This document shows, one piece after another, positions 1 through 7,292 of a stretch of DNA of 14,828 bases (position 1 is its first letter; each line of letters begins with the position of its first letter). Origin of the DNA: JAQVXR01 sp050945755 (GTDB taxonomy: Bacteria > Bacillota > Dehalobacteriia > Dehalobacteriales > Dehalobacteriaceae); the NCBI GenBank assembly GCA_050945755.1, contig JBMNTN010000049.1, forward strand, positions 1 through 14,828, given 5' to 3'. Under the pieces are notes generated by a model that was given only the letters and a program-made list of their open reading frames with translations, was not told where the DNA came from and searched no databases. Both the position numbers and the translations under genes were made by a program.

Positions 1-8
1 TCCTCCGG
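1..8 (-). promoter_or_regulatory. Ribosome binding site of the next purine gene, cut by the window edge
   Basis: On the minus strand the last bases of the window read CCGGAGGA, a near-consensus Shine-Dalgarno sequence. It lies about 60 nt downstream of the purN stop, in the same direction, so another gene starts just outside the window. In related operons purH follows purN, so purH is the likely identity, but no coding sequence is visible here. The 61 nt between purN and this site (9-69) show no other structure that I can support. Confidence 0.6.
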
Positions 9-69
9 TTTCCGTGTTGTCCAAAACTCGTGATGTCCCCGGTATTTTCAGAAAAAACTATTGTGTTTT

Positions 70-675
70 CTAATCTTTTACGAAAACCTTCCGTCCCTTT
101 AGTTCCACTTTTCCCTGGGCAATCCATTGAATGACTGTCGGAAGTATCATGTGTTCCTGTTCCAAAATTCGTGCCGCCAAAGTATCTTCGGTATCGTCAT
201 CAAGGACAGGGACAACCCGTTGGGCAATAATCGGCCCTGTATCAGTCCCGGCATCAACAAAATGAACAGTACAACCGGCTACCTTTACCCCGTAATCCAA
301 TGCTTGCTTTTGAGCATGTGTACCGGGAAAGGCGGGCAAAAGGGCAGGGTGAATATTGATCACTCTTTGAGGAAAGACATCCAGAAATGCCGGGGTAAGC
401 ACCAGCATATAACCGGCAAGTACAATCAAATCAGGATGAAATTTTTCTATCATCCGAGCTAATGCCCCATCATAGTCTCGGCGGTCGGAATAGTCTCGCG
501 GGCTTAAAGTTCTCGTAGGAATACCGTAGTTTTTCGCCCTGATCAAGCCATAAGCATCGGCAGCATTACTTACCACTACACTGATTTGGGCATCCAAATT
601 GCCGCTTTCAATCCGATCAATTATGGCCTGAAGGTTTGACCCCCGGCCAGAAACCAAAACCGCAAGATTTAACAT
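70..675 (-). CDS. purN: Phosphoribosylglycinamide formyltransferase (GART)
   Basis: Transfers a formyl group from 10-formyltetrahydrofolate to glycinamide ribonucleotide, the third step of cytoplasmic de novo purine synthesis. The 201-residue protein has the usual length. The N-terminal phosphate-binding segment VSGRGSNL is at residues 8-15. The formyltransferase signature INIHPALLP is at 106-114, with the catalytic Asn107 and His109. Asp145 lies in VDAGTDTGPI. These match Asn106, His108 and Asp144 of the E. coli enzyme with a one-residue shift. The ATG start lies 5 nt after the purM stop, and GGGGAGG inside the purM 3' end can serve as ribosome binding site, so translational coupling is likely. 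It is the last complete gene of the operon in this window. Confidence 0.97.
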   Translation of the reverse strand: MLNLAVLVSGRGSNLQAIIDRIESGNLDAQISVVVSNAADAYGLIRAKNYGIPTRTLSPRDYSDRRDYDGALARMIEKFHPDLIVLAGYMLVLTPAFLDVFPQRVINIHPALLPAFPGTHAQKQALDYGVKVAGCTVHFVDAGTDTGPIIAQRVVPVLDDDTEDTLAARILEQEHMILPTVIQWIAQGKVELKGRKVFVKD

Positions 676-680
676 GGCCT

Positions 681-1709
681 TTATTTCGCCTCCCCAAAAA
701 GACGAACTTTGCCGTCACCGGAAGCAATCTGTCCCATGATAAATGCTTCCGGGCAGTCTTTCAGAATCCCGTCAACATCTTTTTCCCCTGCTACCAGGCA
801 ATAACCCACGCCCATATTAAATACCCGGTACATTTCTTCCCGGGTGACAGCACCCAGTTTCTCAATCATTTTAAAAATCCGGGGAGTATTCCAGGCGCCT
901 AAATCAATTTTCGCCTCAACACCTGCCGGGAAAACTCGGGGCAAATTCTCCACAAGCCCCCCGCCGGTAATATGAGCCATCCCTTTGATTTCGTATTTAT
1001 CAAGAAGGGGCAGTATATCCTTAACATAAATTCGGGTGGGAACAAGCATTGCTTCTCCCAATGTCTGCCCCAATTCACCCAGATAATTATTTAATTTGTA
1101 CCCGGCCATTTCTAAAAGCACTTTCCGGGCTAAAGAAAAACCATTGGAATGGAGCCCTGTGGAAGGAAGACCGATAATAATATCACCCGGTACGATTTGA
1201 GCACCGTTAATAATTCTCTCCCGTTCCACTACTCCCACGCTGAAACCGGCAATATCATATTCATCTTCATCATAAAAACCGGGCATTTCGGCCGTCTCGC
1301 CGCCGATTAAAGCACAGCCTGCCTGGACGCACCCTTCGGCAACTCCCTTGACAATATCCGTTACCTTATCTGGAGAGAGCTTTCCTACCGCCAGATAGTC
1401 TAAAAAAAACAAAGGCTCGGCTCCCTGAACCAGAATATCATTGACACACATGGCCACCGCATCAACGCCTACTGTATCATGTATGCCCGTTAGGATGGCA
1501 ATTTTTAGTTTGGTACCTACCCCGTCCGTTCCGGAAACCAGTACCGGATGGGGATATTTTTTTAAATCGAGGGCAAAAAGACCAGCAAAACTGCCCAAAT
1601 CAGTTAAAACTTCTGGCCGAAAAGTCTTTTTGACATGACTTTTGATCTGTTGGACCACTTGATTTCCCGCGGTAATATCTACCCCGGCATCCTTATAAGT
1701 GATACCCAT
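681..1709 (-). CDS. purM: Phosphoribosylformylglycinamidine cyclo-ligase (AIR synthetase)
   Basis: Closes the imidazole ring of formylglycinamidine ribonucleotide with ATP to give aminoimidazole ribonucleotide (AIR). The reading frame is open for 66 more codons upstream, but that extension lies inside purF and is not PurM-like. I place the start at the ATG at 1709, which gives 342 residues beginning MGITYKDAGVD. It is preceded by GGGGGAG at a 6-nt spacing. Visible family motifs are VSGTDGVGTK (residues 58-67) and the segment around MCVNDILVQGAEP (87-99). The first 17 nt overlap the end of purF, so the two genes are probably translationally coupled. Nothing is truncated. Confidence 0.96.
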   Translation of the reverse strand: MGITYKDAGVDITAGNQVVQQIKSHVKKTFRPEVLTDLGSFAGLFALDLKKYPHPVLVSGTDGVGTKLKIAILTGIHDTVGVDAVAMCVNDILVQGAEPLFFLDYLAVGKLSPDKVTDIVKGVAEGCVQAGCALIGGETAEMPGFYDEDEYDIAGFSVGVVERERIINGAQIVPGDIIIGLPSTGLHSNGFSLARKVLLEMAGYKLNNYLGELGQTLGEAMLVPTRIYVKDILPLLDKYEIKGMAHITGGGLVENLPRVFPAGVEAKIDLGAWNTPRIFKMIEKLGAVTREEMYRVFNMGVGYCLVAGEKDVDGILKDCPEAFIMGQIASGDGKVRLFGEAK

Positions 1710-3135
1710 AATTCTCTCCCCCATCCTCCATGGAATACTTGCCTGTGTCTTCAGGTATTGGAATCGCATAATCTCCGGAAAAACAAGCTGCACAGAAACT
1801 ATCCCCAGGCAATCCTGTTGACTTAAGCATTCCTTCCAGACTAAGATAATGCAATCCGTCCGCCCCGATAAATTCCTTAATTTCCTCCAAGGAATGTTTC
1901 GCGGCAATCAGTTGATTGCGTTCCGACGTATCAATTCCATAATAGCAGGGATAATGTATGGGTGGTGAACTTATTAGCAAGTAAATTTCCTTTGCCCCGG
2001 CATTCTTGAGCATCTGCACAAGCTGCCTGCTGGTTGTGCCCCGGACAATGGAATCATCAACCATCACCACTCTTTTCCCTTCCAGAATCTCCCGAATGGG
2101 ATTCAGTTTCAATCTCACCGCAATCTCCCGCATTTTTTGGTGGGGCTGGATAAATGTCCGTCCGATATAACGGTTTTTCATTAAGCCCTCCATATAAGGA
2201 ATTCCCGATTCCTCCGCATATCCTAAAGCTGCCGCAATACCTGAATCCGGAACGGGAATCACAATATCTGCCTCTATCGGATATTCCCGGGCTAACTGCC
2301 TACCCATCTCCCGGCGCACTTGAGTCACATTTTTCCCGGCAAAATTGGAGTCAGGCCGGGCTAAATAAACAAATTCAAAAACACAAAAAGCCTGCCTTGG
2401 GTTTTTTCGAGTAGGAATGCTGGTTAATCCTTTTTCATTAATGATCACAATTTCTCCCGGCTCCACATCACGAATAAAGTCGGCACCCACCGTATCCAAG
2501 GCACAGCTTTCAGAGGTAAGAATATAAGCATCCCCTAATTTCCCAATGCACAAGGGACGTACCCCATGAGGATCACGCACCCCGATTAACTGGTTTTCCG
2601 TCATGACCAAGAGGGAATACGCCCCTTTAATGTCAATGACCGTTTTCATGAGGGCTTCTTCAATGGAACCCTGACCATAACGGGCAATTAAGTTCACAAT
2701 TACTTCGCTATCTGTTGTTGTTTGAAAGACAGAGCCGTTCACCCCCAACCGGTGGCGAATTTCATTGGCATTTGTCAGGTTCCCGTTATGGGCTAAAGAT
2801 ATTAACCCTTTCAGATAGCGAAAATTCAAAGGCTGGGCATTCACCGCCAAACTTGACCCGGTAGTGGAATAGCGCACGTGTCCCATGGCAATATGTCCTT
2901 TCATGGAACTCAGAATTTCTTCGTTAAAAACCTCTGCCACCAACCCCATATTTTTATGCAAACTAAAACGGTGCCCATTGGAAACAGCAATCCCGGCGCT
3001 TTCCTGGCCTCGATGCTGCAGAGCATACAGCCCGTAATAGGTAATATTCGCCACATCAAGAGCATGGCCGTAGATTCCGAATAATCCACACTCCTCTTTT
3101 GGCTTATCATCCGTTAAAGCGTACAGATCAGCCAC
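1693..3135 (-). CDS. purF: Amidophosphoribosyltransferase (glutamine PRPP amidotransferase)
   Basis: Catalyses the first committed step of purine synthesis: PRPP plus glutamine to phosphoribosylamine. It has 480 residues. The start is GTG with AGGA placed 7 nt upstream. Residues 1-15 form a propeptide that is presumably cleaved to expose Cys16, the N-terminal nucleophile of the glutaminase domain. The PRPP-binding loop VVMVDDSIVRGTTS is at 356-369. Cys251, Cys397, Cys448 and Cys451 correspond exactly to the four cluster ligands of the B. subtilis enzyme (236, 382, 433, 436 in mature numbering). This is therefore the oxygen-sensitive [4Fe-4S] type whose cluster is needed for propeptide processing and stability. 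AMP/GMP feedback inhibition is expected from the family. Confidence 0.97.
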   Translation of the reverse strand: MADLYALTDDKPKEECGLFGIYGHALDVANITYYGLYALQHRGQESAGIAVSNGHRFSLHKNMGLVAEVFNEEILSSMKGHIAMGHVRYSTTGSSLAVNAQPLNFRYLKGLISLAHNGNLTNANEIRHRLGVNGSVFQTTTDSEVIVNLIARYGQGSIEEALMKTVIDIKGAYSLLVMTENQLIGVRDPHGVRPLCIGKLGDAYILTSESCALDTVGADFIRDVEPGEIVIINEKGLTSIPTRKNPRQAFCVFEFVYLARPDSNFAGKNVTQVRREMGRQLAREYPIEADIVIPVPDSGIAAALGYAEESGIPYMEGLMKNRYIGRTFIQPHQKMREIAVRLKLNPIREILEGKRVVMVDDSIVRGTTSRQLVQMLKNAGAKEIYLLISSPPIHYPCYYGIDTSERNQLIAAKHSLEEIKEFIGADGLHYLSLEGMLKSTGLPGDSFCAACFSGDYAIPIPEDTGKYSMEDGGENYGYHL

Positions 3136-3167
3136 CCCCTCTTCCTAATTATCATTTTCCAAGTTAA

Positions 3168-3284
3168 TTAATTACCTTGAAGGCGTTCCAAAATCCCCCG
3201 GTAGGCATCCTCAACATTCCCAAGACCCCTTGGGAAACGGTCCTTGTCCAATTTTTCCTTAGTACCCCGGCCCCAAAAGATGCA
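3168..3284 (-). pseudogene. purC: Remnant of purC: C-terminal 38 codons of SAICAR synthetase
   Basis: Directly after the purB TAG stop, in the same frame, 38 codons run to a TAA. Their translation begins CIFWGRGTKEKLDKDRF and continues PRGLGNVEDAYRGILERLQ. This aligns without gaps with the extreme C terminus of PurC, for which I recall a B. subtilis-like pattern of C-R-L-W-D, T-x-E-K-L-D-K-D, F-R-R-D-L-G, A-Y-E-E-I-L-x-R-L. There is no start codon, and the roughly 200 N-terminal residues, including the ATP and CAIR sites, are gone. Several positions where the family has Asp or Glu are Gly here (WD to WG, RRD to PRG, YRE to YRG), consistent with decay by A-to-G transitions. The position between purB and purF is where purC sits in related operons. 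It is probably the scar of an internal deletion; an intact copy should exist elsewhere. Confidence 0.85.
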
Positions 3285-4580
3285 CTAATCCAAGCCTGCT
3301 CGTGCAAAAATATAGTCAATATACCGGGTATGGTAATCATAATCAAAAAGCCGGTCAACCTCTTCATTACTGAGATAGGACATAATTTCTTTGTCCTGTA
3401 AGATGAGATATTCAAAATCTGTTTTAGTATGCCAGGCATTAAGAGCGTTTCTCTGCACCCACTCATAAGCAGTTTCTCTGAGGATTCCCTTATCAACCAA
3501 AGCAAGCATTACTCTTTGAGAGAAAACCAGCCCCAAAGTTCGATCCATATTAGCCCTCATATTATCCACATAAACATTAAGGTTTTCCATTACATTGATA
3601 AAAAGGTGCAACATGTAATCCAGAACAATACAGCTATCGGGAATAATAACACGCTCAACGGAAGAATGGGTAATATCCCGTTCATGCCATAGGGCGACAT
3701 TTTCCATAGCCGCCAGGGCATTGCCTCTAAGAACACGAGAAAGGCCCGCCACCCTTTCTACGGTGATGGGATTTTTCTTATGGGGCATAGCGGAAGATCC
3801 TTTTTGACCTTTGGCAAACGGTTCCTCTACCTCCAAAATATCTGTGCGCTGGAGACTGCGAATTTCCGTGGCAAACTTATCCAAAGAACTTCCAATTACC
3901 GCTAAGGTAGTCAGGAATTCTGCATGTCTATCCCGCTGCACAATTTGGGTAGAAACCAGAGCCGGTTTTAAACCCATACGGCGGCAGACATGTTCCTCTA
4001 CCCGGGGATCAATATTAGCAAAGGTACCCACCGCACCTGAGATTTTACCCACGGAAATTATTTCCTTGGCTTTTATTAACCGCTCGATAGATCGGTCAAC
4101 TTCCATTGTCCAAAGAGCCATTTTCAGCCCGAAGGTAATGGGCTCAGCATGTATACCGTGGGTACGCCCCACCATTAATGTTTTTTTATACTTGACAGCT
4201 TTATCGGCAAGAACATCTCTCAACTTGCGCAGCCTGGCAAGTAAAAGTTCCGCCGCTTCTTTCATTTGACTGGACAGGCCGGTGTCTAAAACATCTGATG
4301 AAGTCATGCCCATGTGAATGTACTTCGAAGCATCACCAACTTCTTCTCCAACAGCAGTTAAAAAGGCAATAACATCGTGGCGGGTCACCGCCTCAATTTC
4401 TTCGATCCGCTTAATATCAAAACTAGCCTTTGTTTTTATCTCCTCAAAAGCTTCCCGAGGTATTATTCCCATTTCCGCCATACACTCGCAAGCGTAAATT
4501 TCTACATCCAACATTTTTTGAAACCGGTTTCTCGGTTCCCAAACGCTTCCCATTTCAGGCAAGGTATAACGCTCAATCAA
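3285..4580 (-). CDS. purB: Adenylosuccinate lyase
   Basis: Releases fumarate from SAICAR (giving AICAR) and from adenylosuccinate (giving AMP), so it acts twice in purine synthesis. It has 431 residues, the usual length for the short bacterial form of the fumarase/aspartase superfamily. The start is TTG, preceded by GGGGGGAG at a 6-nt spacing. Superfamily regions are TSSDVLDT (residues 93-100), RTHGIHAEP with His141 (139-147), and the signature loop GSSAMPHKKNP (261-271) with the catalytic serine. The natural C terminus ends in IFARAGLD, so the protein is complete. It lies 24 nt downstream of purE and is followed immediately by the purC remnant. Confidence 0.97.
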   Translation of the reverse strand: MIERYTLPEMGSVWEPRNRFQKMLDVEIYACECMAEMGIIPREAFEEIKTKASFDIKRIEEIEAVTRHDVIAFLTAVGEEVGDASKYIHMGMTSSDVLDTGLSSQMKEAAELLLARLRKLRDVLADKAVKYKKTLMVGRTHGIHAEPITFGLKMALWTMEVDRSIERLIKAKEIISVGKISGAVGTFANIDPRVEEHVCRRMGLKPALVSTQIVQRDRHAEFLTTLAVIGSSLDKFATEIRSLQRTDILEVEEPFAKGQKGSSAMPHKKNPITVERVAGLSRVLRGNALAAMENVALWHERDITHSSVERVIIPDSCIVLDYMLHLFINVMENLNVYVDNMRANMDRTLGLVFSQRVMLALVDKGILRETAYEWVQRNALNAWHTKTDFEYLILQDKEIMSYLSNEEVDRLFDYDYHTRYIDYIFARAGLD

Positions 4581-4604
4581 CTTGGTCTCCCCCCTATTAA
4601 GCTG

Positions 4605-5123
4605 TTACATTTCTCTTAAATAAGCATCCAGACCGATTTCCTGCAACCTTGTATCTTTATCCTCGACCTGTTTTGCCATTTCTTCTTTAAAATGATTAAT
4701 ACGCTCCCTGATTTCCGGATACTTGACACCTAAAATCTGAGCAGCTAAAATACCGGCGTTTTTCGCCCCGTTAACCGCCACAGTGGCTACCGGAATTCCT
4801 GATGGCATCTGCACAATAGAATAGAGAGCATCCACCCCATTTAAAGCTCCGGACTTAATCGGTACCCCAATTACCGGTAATGGAGTAAGAGCAGCGATCA
4901 CACCGGCAAGATGTGCAGCTCCTCCCGCCCCGGCAATAATTACTTCAAATCCGTTTTCCTCTGCTGTCCGGGCAATCAGTGCTGTTTTTTCCGGCAACCG
5001 ATGAGCCGAAGAAATAAACACCTTATAGCCAACTCCAAATTTTTCAAGGATTTTTGCCGCTTCTTTCATAACCGGCAAATCAGAATCACTGCCCATGATG
5101 ATTGCAACCTTCGCTGAATTCAA
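4605..5123 (-). CDS. purE: N5-carboxyaminoimidazole ribonucleotide mutase (PurE class I)
   Basis: Converts N5-CAIR to CAIR in de novo purine synthesis. I place the start at TTG 5123 (172 residues, MNSAKVAIIMGSDSD). A GTG at 5135 lies inside the AGGAAAGGTGGGG ribosome binding site and so cannot be preceded by one. Motifs visible are GSDSDLPVM (phosphate site), SAHR (catalytic His), AGAGGAAHLAG and GVPIKSGALNGVDALYSIVQMP. These are typical of class I, which normally works with PurK as N5-CAIR synthetase. No purK is adjacent, so it must be elsewhere, or the enzyme uses AIR and CO2 less efficiently. It is the first gene of the operon and sits about 90 nt after the leader terminator. Confidence 0.96.
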   Translation of the reverse strand: MNSAKVAIIMGSDSDLPVMKEAAKILEKFGVGYKVFISSAHRLPEKTALIARTAEENGFEVIIAGAGGAAHLAGVIAALTPLPVIGVPIKSGALNGVDALYSIVQMPSGIPVATVAVNGAKNAGILAAQILGVKYPEIRERINHFKEEMAKQVEDKDTRLQEIGLDAYLREM

Positions 5124-5210
5124 TCCGGTCCCCACCTTTCCTAATTGTCTTGTAAATATTATCTATTTCCATATTTCAGGAGATTATTAACAAAGGATAA
5201 GGAAAACCTT

Positions 5211-5357
5211 TTAAAAAATAAAGGCCCAATGGCATTCCATTCCTGCGGAATCTACCAGTCTAGGCCAATGAGACAATAACCAATACAATTTTGTATCTCT
5301 CTCAATACCCCCGGCAATAACAAAACAGGTACAGCTCACCATGATGGTTAGGGCCAT
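5211..5357 (-). CDS. Possible 48-codon leader ORF running through the purE attenuator
   Basis: An open frame of 48 codons lies between the riboswitch and purE. It starts at an ATG preceded by CAGGTAGGTGGT, whose AGGT cores could act as a weak ribosome binding site. The predicted peptide begins MALTIMVSCTCFVIAGG, which is hydrophobic, and ends in HWAFIF. The frame passes through the whole terminator hairpin and stops (TAA) in its T-rich tail. If it is translated, ribosomes would melt the hairpin and favour readthrough into purE. I recognise no homologue, and the frame may simply be chance in a structured leader. It should be treated as a candidate only. Confidence 0.2.
   Translation of the reverse strand: MALTIMVSCTCFVIAGGIERDTKLYWLLSHWPRLVDSAGMECHWAFIF
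5213..5268 (-). terminator. Intrinsic terminator in the purE leader (riboswitch expression platform)
   Basis: In the minus-strand transcript a long imperfect hairpin forms: GGCCUA pairs with UGGGCC, CUGG pairs with CCA, and the tip is AUUCC-GCA-GGAAU. A TTTATTTTTT tract follows directly. It lies between the guanine riboswitch and purE, so conditional termination of the pur operon is the natural reading. The spacing from the aptamer, about 115 nt, is longer than usual for a purine riboswitch. Confidence 0.75.
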
Positions 5358-5383
5358 ACCACCTACCTGCCGTTTTTGGTAAA

Positions 5384-5451
5384 TTCTGTAGCCAGGGCAG
5401 TTACGGCTGCCCGGTAGAAACCCGCAAGCCAATTCTTACGGTTATACAGAA
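5384..5451 (-). ncRNA. Purine riboswitch aptamer, guanine class
   Basis: The minus-strand sequence folds as a three-way junction. P1 pairs UUCUGUA (5451-5445) with UACAGAA (5390-5384). P2 pairs CCGUAAG with CUUGCGG around the loop AAUUGG. The invariant J2/3 GUUUCUACC follows. P3 pairs GGGCAG with CUGCCC around the loop CCGUAA, whose CC can pair with the GG of loop 2. The 3' junction reads GGCUA; the pyrimidine that pairs with the ligand is C, which specifies guanine/hypoxanthine rather than adenine. It sits just after the promoter of the pur operon, so high guanine should favour termination before purE. Confidence 0.95.
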
Positions 5452-5469
5452 CATATAAATTTCACCCTC

Positions 5470-5498
5470 AGTATATCAACAGCCAATAGGGATGTCAA
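5470..5498 (-). promoter_or_regulatory. Sigma-A promoter of the pur operon
   Basis: On the minus strand a perfect TTGACA (5498-5493) is followed after exactly 17 nt by TATACT (5475-5470). Transcription would start near 5462, about 10 nt before the riboswitch aptamer, which places the whole aptamer in the leader RNA. Confidence 0.88.
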
Positions 5499-5502
5499 TA
5501 AA

Positions 5503-5546
5503 TTACACGAACATTTTTATAATAAAAATGTTTAATATTCGTATAA
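5503..5546. promoter_or_regulatory. Candidate PurR operator: two inverted PurBox-like half sites
   Basis: Immediately upstream of the -35 box, CGAACATT on the plus strand (from 5508) faces AATATTCG (ending 5541). The two CG dinucleotides are about 32 bp apart. The Bacillus/Clostridia PurR recognises paired inverted boxes with a central CGAA, separated by a 16-17 bp spacer, which gives a similar centre-to-centre distance. Between them is a perfect 11-bp inverted repeat, AACATTTTTAT and ATAAAAATGTT. The left half site fits the consensus AWWWCCGAACWWT only in its right part, and the right one is weaker. The repeat could alternatively be a poor terminator for the upstream membrane-protein gene, which ends at 5547. 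Confidence 0.4.
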
Positions 5547-6734
5547 TTAGGACGATATCTCCTTGTTGTGATCCCTTTTCCGGTATTTGGGATCGGCCAT
5601 GCAAAAGGAATGGGTCAGCCCCCCAATAATAGCAGAGCAGGCAATGAAAAGAATGCCAATCTGCTGGCCCATAATCGTAAAATCAAATAAGCCGTGGCCA
5701 ATGAATATGGCATGAATTCCGGCAAGAAGAGGCACCAGGCGGCACTTTTTCTCCTTCAAGAAATTAATATCTTGCAAAAGATTCCACTCCATCCAGGCAA
5801 AAATGGCCAGCCCAATACTTCCCAGCATCGTCATTAAAGACAAAATAACATTATGCGCATGAAGAACACGCAGGTATTGGTAAACATTGCTGTCCGCAAA
5901 ATAAATCCCCATTAACCCCCATCCGGTTACAGGTTTTTTTAAAAACATATTAAAGCAATTTCCCCATATAGCCTGGCGAAGATCAATGCTGGATGGAAGA
6001 AAATCTCCCCTGGGAAACCAGGTAGGATATGTAAATGCCAAAACAAGCCCGCAGAGCACAAGGAGGACACGCATTATCCGGGACCTGCCATTTCTGAAAG
6101 CAAAGGCGTAAATAAATAACCCAAAAAATAAACCGACCAGCGCCCCTCTGGACTCTGTCATAATTAAAACGGCAGCGCAAAAAACTGTTCCAATAATTAC
6201 CAGCAACTTATGTCGCCCGGATTTTCTTTCAGCAAAATAACAACCTACTAAAACCATTACAGCATACCAAGATGCCGCTAAATTAGGATTGCCGAAAGTG
6301 CCTGTAATACGCAGAAGGTTCTCCTCATTTTCGATCACTGTACACAATCCGAACAAATATTTCCACCAAACAGGATCCCGATTAATAAGGTGAAAATTTT
6401 CAAAAACGCCAATGAAGGCAGAACCAATGGACAGCAAAAAAGCAGAGAAAAACAGTTCTTCAACGTCTTTCTCGGTTTGAAACCGGTTTTGCACATAAAG
6501 GCTAATAATGTAAAAGGCAAAAATCACAAATGACGCTGCCACCGACATTATATGCTCATTGATTATACCTACAAAAAAAGACCAGACAAACAACAATAAA
6601 AGGCCGAAAGACCATGTGCCTCGATAACCAAAGTCCCCTTCATGATGGTGTCGAAAATAATTGAAAGAGAGTAGCACTACTGGCACTAAAACTAAAAAAG
6701 GAGAAAAAATAATTAACATCATACCCAAATACAC
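5547..6734 (-). CDS. O-antigen ligase/polymerase family membrane protein
   Basis: A 395-residue polytopic membrane protein with roughly ten hydrophobic segments. Features of the O-antigen ligase / Wzy_C family are visible: GTFGNPNLAASWYA (about 144-157), MTESRGALVG (about 192-201), a long extracytoplasmic stretch around FPRGDFLPSSIDLRQ, then FLKKPVTGWGL and HAHN. Family members join or polymerise polysaccharide chains on undecaprenyl carriers, or glycosylate proteins, on the outer face of the cytoplasmic membrane. The substrate cannot be told here. The start is GTG, preceded by AGAGGG at an 8-nt spacing. No glycosyltransferase, flippase or other polysaccharide gene is adjacent. It is transcribed toward the pur promoter and ends about 50 nt before its -35 box. 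Confidence 0.85.
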   Translation of the reverse strand: MYLGMMLIIFSPFLVLVPVVLLSFNYFRHHHEGDFGYRGTWSFGLLLLFVWSFFVGIINEHIMSVAASFVIFAFYIISLYVQNRFQTEKDVEELFFSAFLLSIGSAFIGVFENFHLINRDPVWWKYLFGLCTVIENEENLLRITGTFGNPNLAASWYAVMVLVGCYFAERKSGRHKLLVIIGTVFCAAVLIMTESRGALVGLFFGLFIYAFAFRNGRSRIMRVLLVLCGLVLAFTYPTWFPRGDFLPSSIDLRQAIWGNCFNMFLKKPVTGWGLMGIYFADSNVYQYLRVLHAHNVILSLMTMLGSIGLAIFAWMEWNLLQDINFLKEKKCRLVPLLAGIHAIFIGHGLFDFTIMGQQIGILFIACSAIIGGLTHSFCMADPKYRKRDHNKEISS

Positions 6735-7053
6735 AGCAGTATCCCTCTATAAAATCAATATTTACCGTTACACATTTCAATCATCATTATATATAAAATA
6801 ATGTTAAATAAAAAAGAGCATCTCTATAATTTGCAATAATTTGCTTTTCGCTGGTCATTAACATGCCTCAATAAGATACTACCATGATTTCCCAGTTGGT
6901 TGCAACCGGGTAATTATTTTTCTTTACTGCGTTTTGTAGCAAATTAAGTCGAAAGCTCATAACATGTACTAGAAGTATCAAGACAAAACTGACAACCGTC
7001 CCTTATTTTAGTGCTATTTTACTCTAATTATTGAGGAAAGGAGGGTTGTATTA
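6735..7053. other. Divergent intergenic region, 319 bp
   Basis: A-T-rich spacer between the membrane-protein gene (minus) and the 52-residue gene (plus). It must hold promoters for both. A TATAAT (6825-6830, plus) with a weak TGTTAA 17 nt upstream, followed by an orphan hairpin at 6891-6910, is described separately. Upstream of the plus gene, CTGACA and TGCTAT are spaced 17 nt apart but match sigma-A only loosely. No further gene could be supported. Confidence 0.6.
6891..6925 (+). terminator. Orphan terminator-like hairpin
   Basis: CCCAGTTG and CAACCGGG form an 8-bp stem with one mismatch and a GTTG loop. The T-rich run TAATTATTTTTCTTT follows on the plus strand. No plus-strand gene precedes it, so if it is a terminator it ends a non-coding transcript, possibly one started at the TATAAT at 6825-6830. 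Confidence 0.35.
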
Positions 7054-7212
7054 ATGAGCCGTCGACATAAGGATGATTGTGACCACCGTGAGCGTGTTCG
7101 TGTTCTCCCAGCCCGGGAAAAGGGCGTTTTTGAAAACATAATTGACCTAATTATCATATTAATTGTCTTACAGTTTCTTTGCTCCTGTGTTTTAGGTACC
7201 GACGACTGTTAA
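7054..7212 (+). CDS. Small membrane protein, 52 residues, function unknown
   Basis: A short gene with an excellent ribosome binding site, GAGGAAAGGAGGG, 8 nt before the ATG. The product begins MSRRHKDDCDHRERVRV, which is strongly charged, and continues with one hydrophobic helix of about 18 residues (ENIIDLIIILIVLQFLCSC, about 27-45). It ends GTDDC. Four cysteines are present (9, 43, 45, 52). The charged N terminus suggests an N-in single-span protein. I do not recognise a family. It is followed by a strong terminator (7293-7331), so it is probably transcribed alone. The next two genes also start Met-Ser-Arg and are small; a role in the spore or cell envelope would be a guess. Confidence 0.75.
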   Translation: MSRRHKDDCDHRERVRVLPAREKGVFENIIDLIIILIVLQFLCSCVLGTDDC

Positions 7213-7292
7213 TGTATCTTCTCATATGTAAAAAAGGTTCTTTCAGTTCGGATAAAAAAATTATCATTTCAGACACCCCGGATAGACCCTCA

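Noticed and set aside
1710..1907. N-terminal extension of the purM reading frame by 66 codons
   Set aside because: It overlaps purF in another frame, has no PurM-like sequence, and a good ribosome binding site precedes the ATG at 1709.
3285..3287. purB TAG read as pyrrolysine, giving a longer PurB
   Set aside because: The downstream residues match the PurC C terminus, and PurB already ends naturally at the TAG.
3164..3505. 113-codon minus-strand frame over the purB end and the purC remnant
   Set aside because: It is out of frame with both purB and the PurC-like segment and has no similarity of its own.
5124..5135. GTG at 5135 as purE start
   Set aside because: The codon lies within the Shine-Dalgarno sequence itself; TTG 5123 has the correct spacing.
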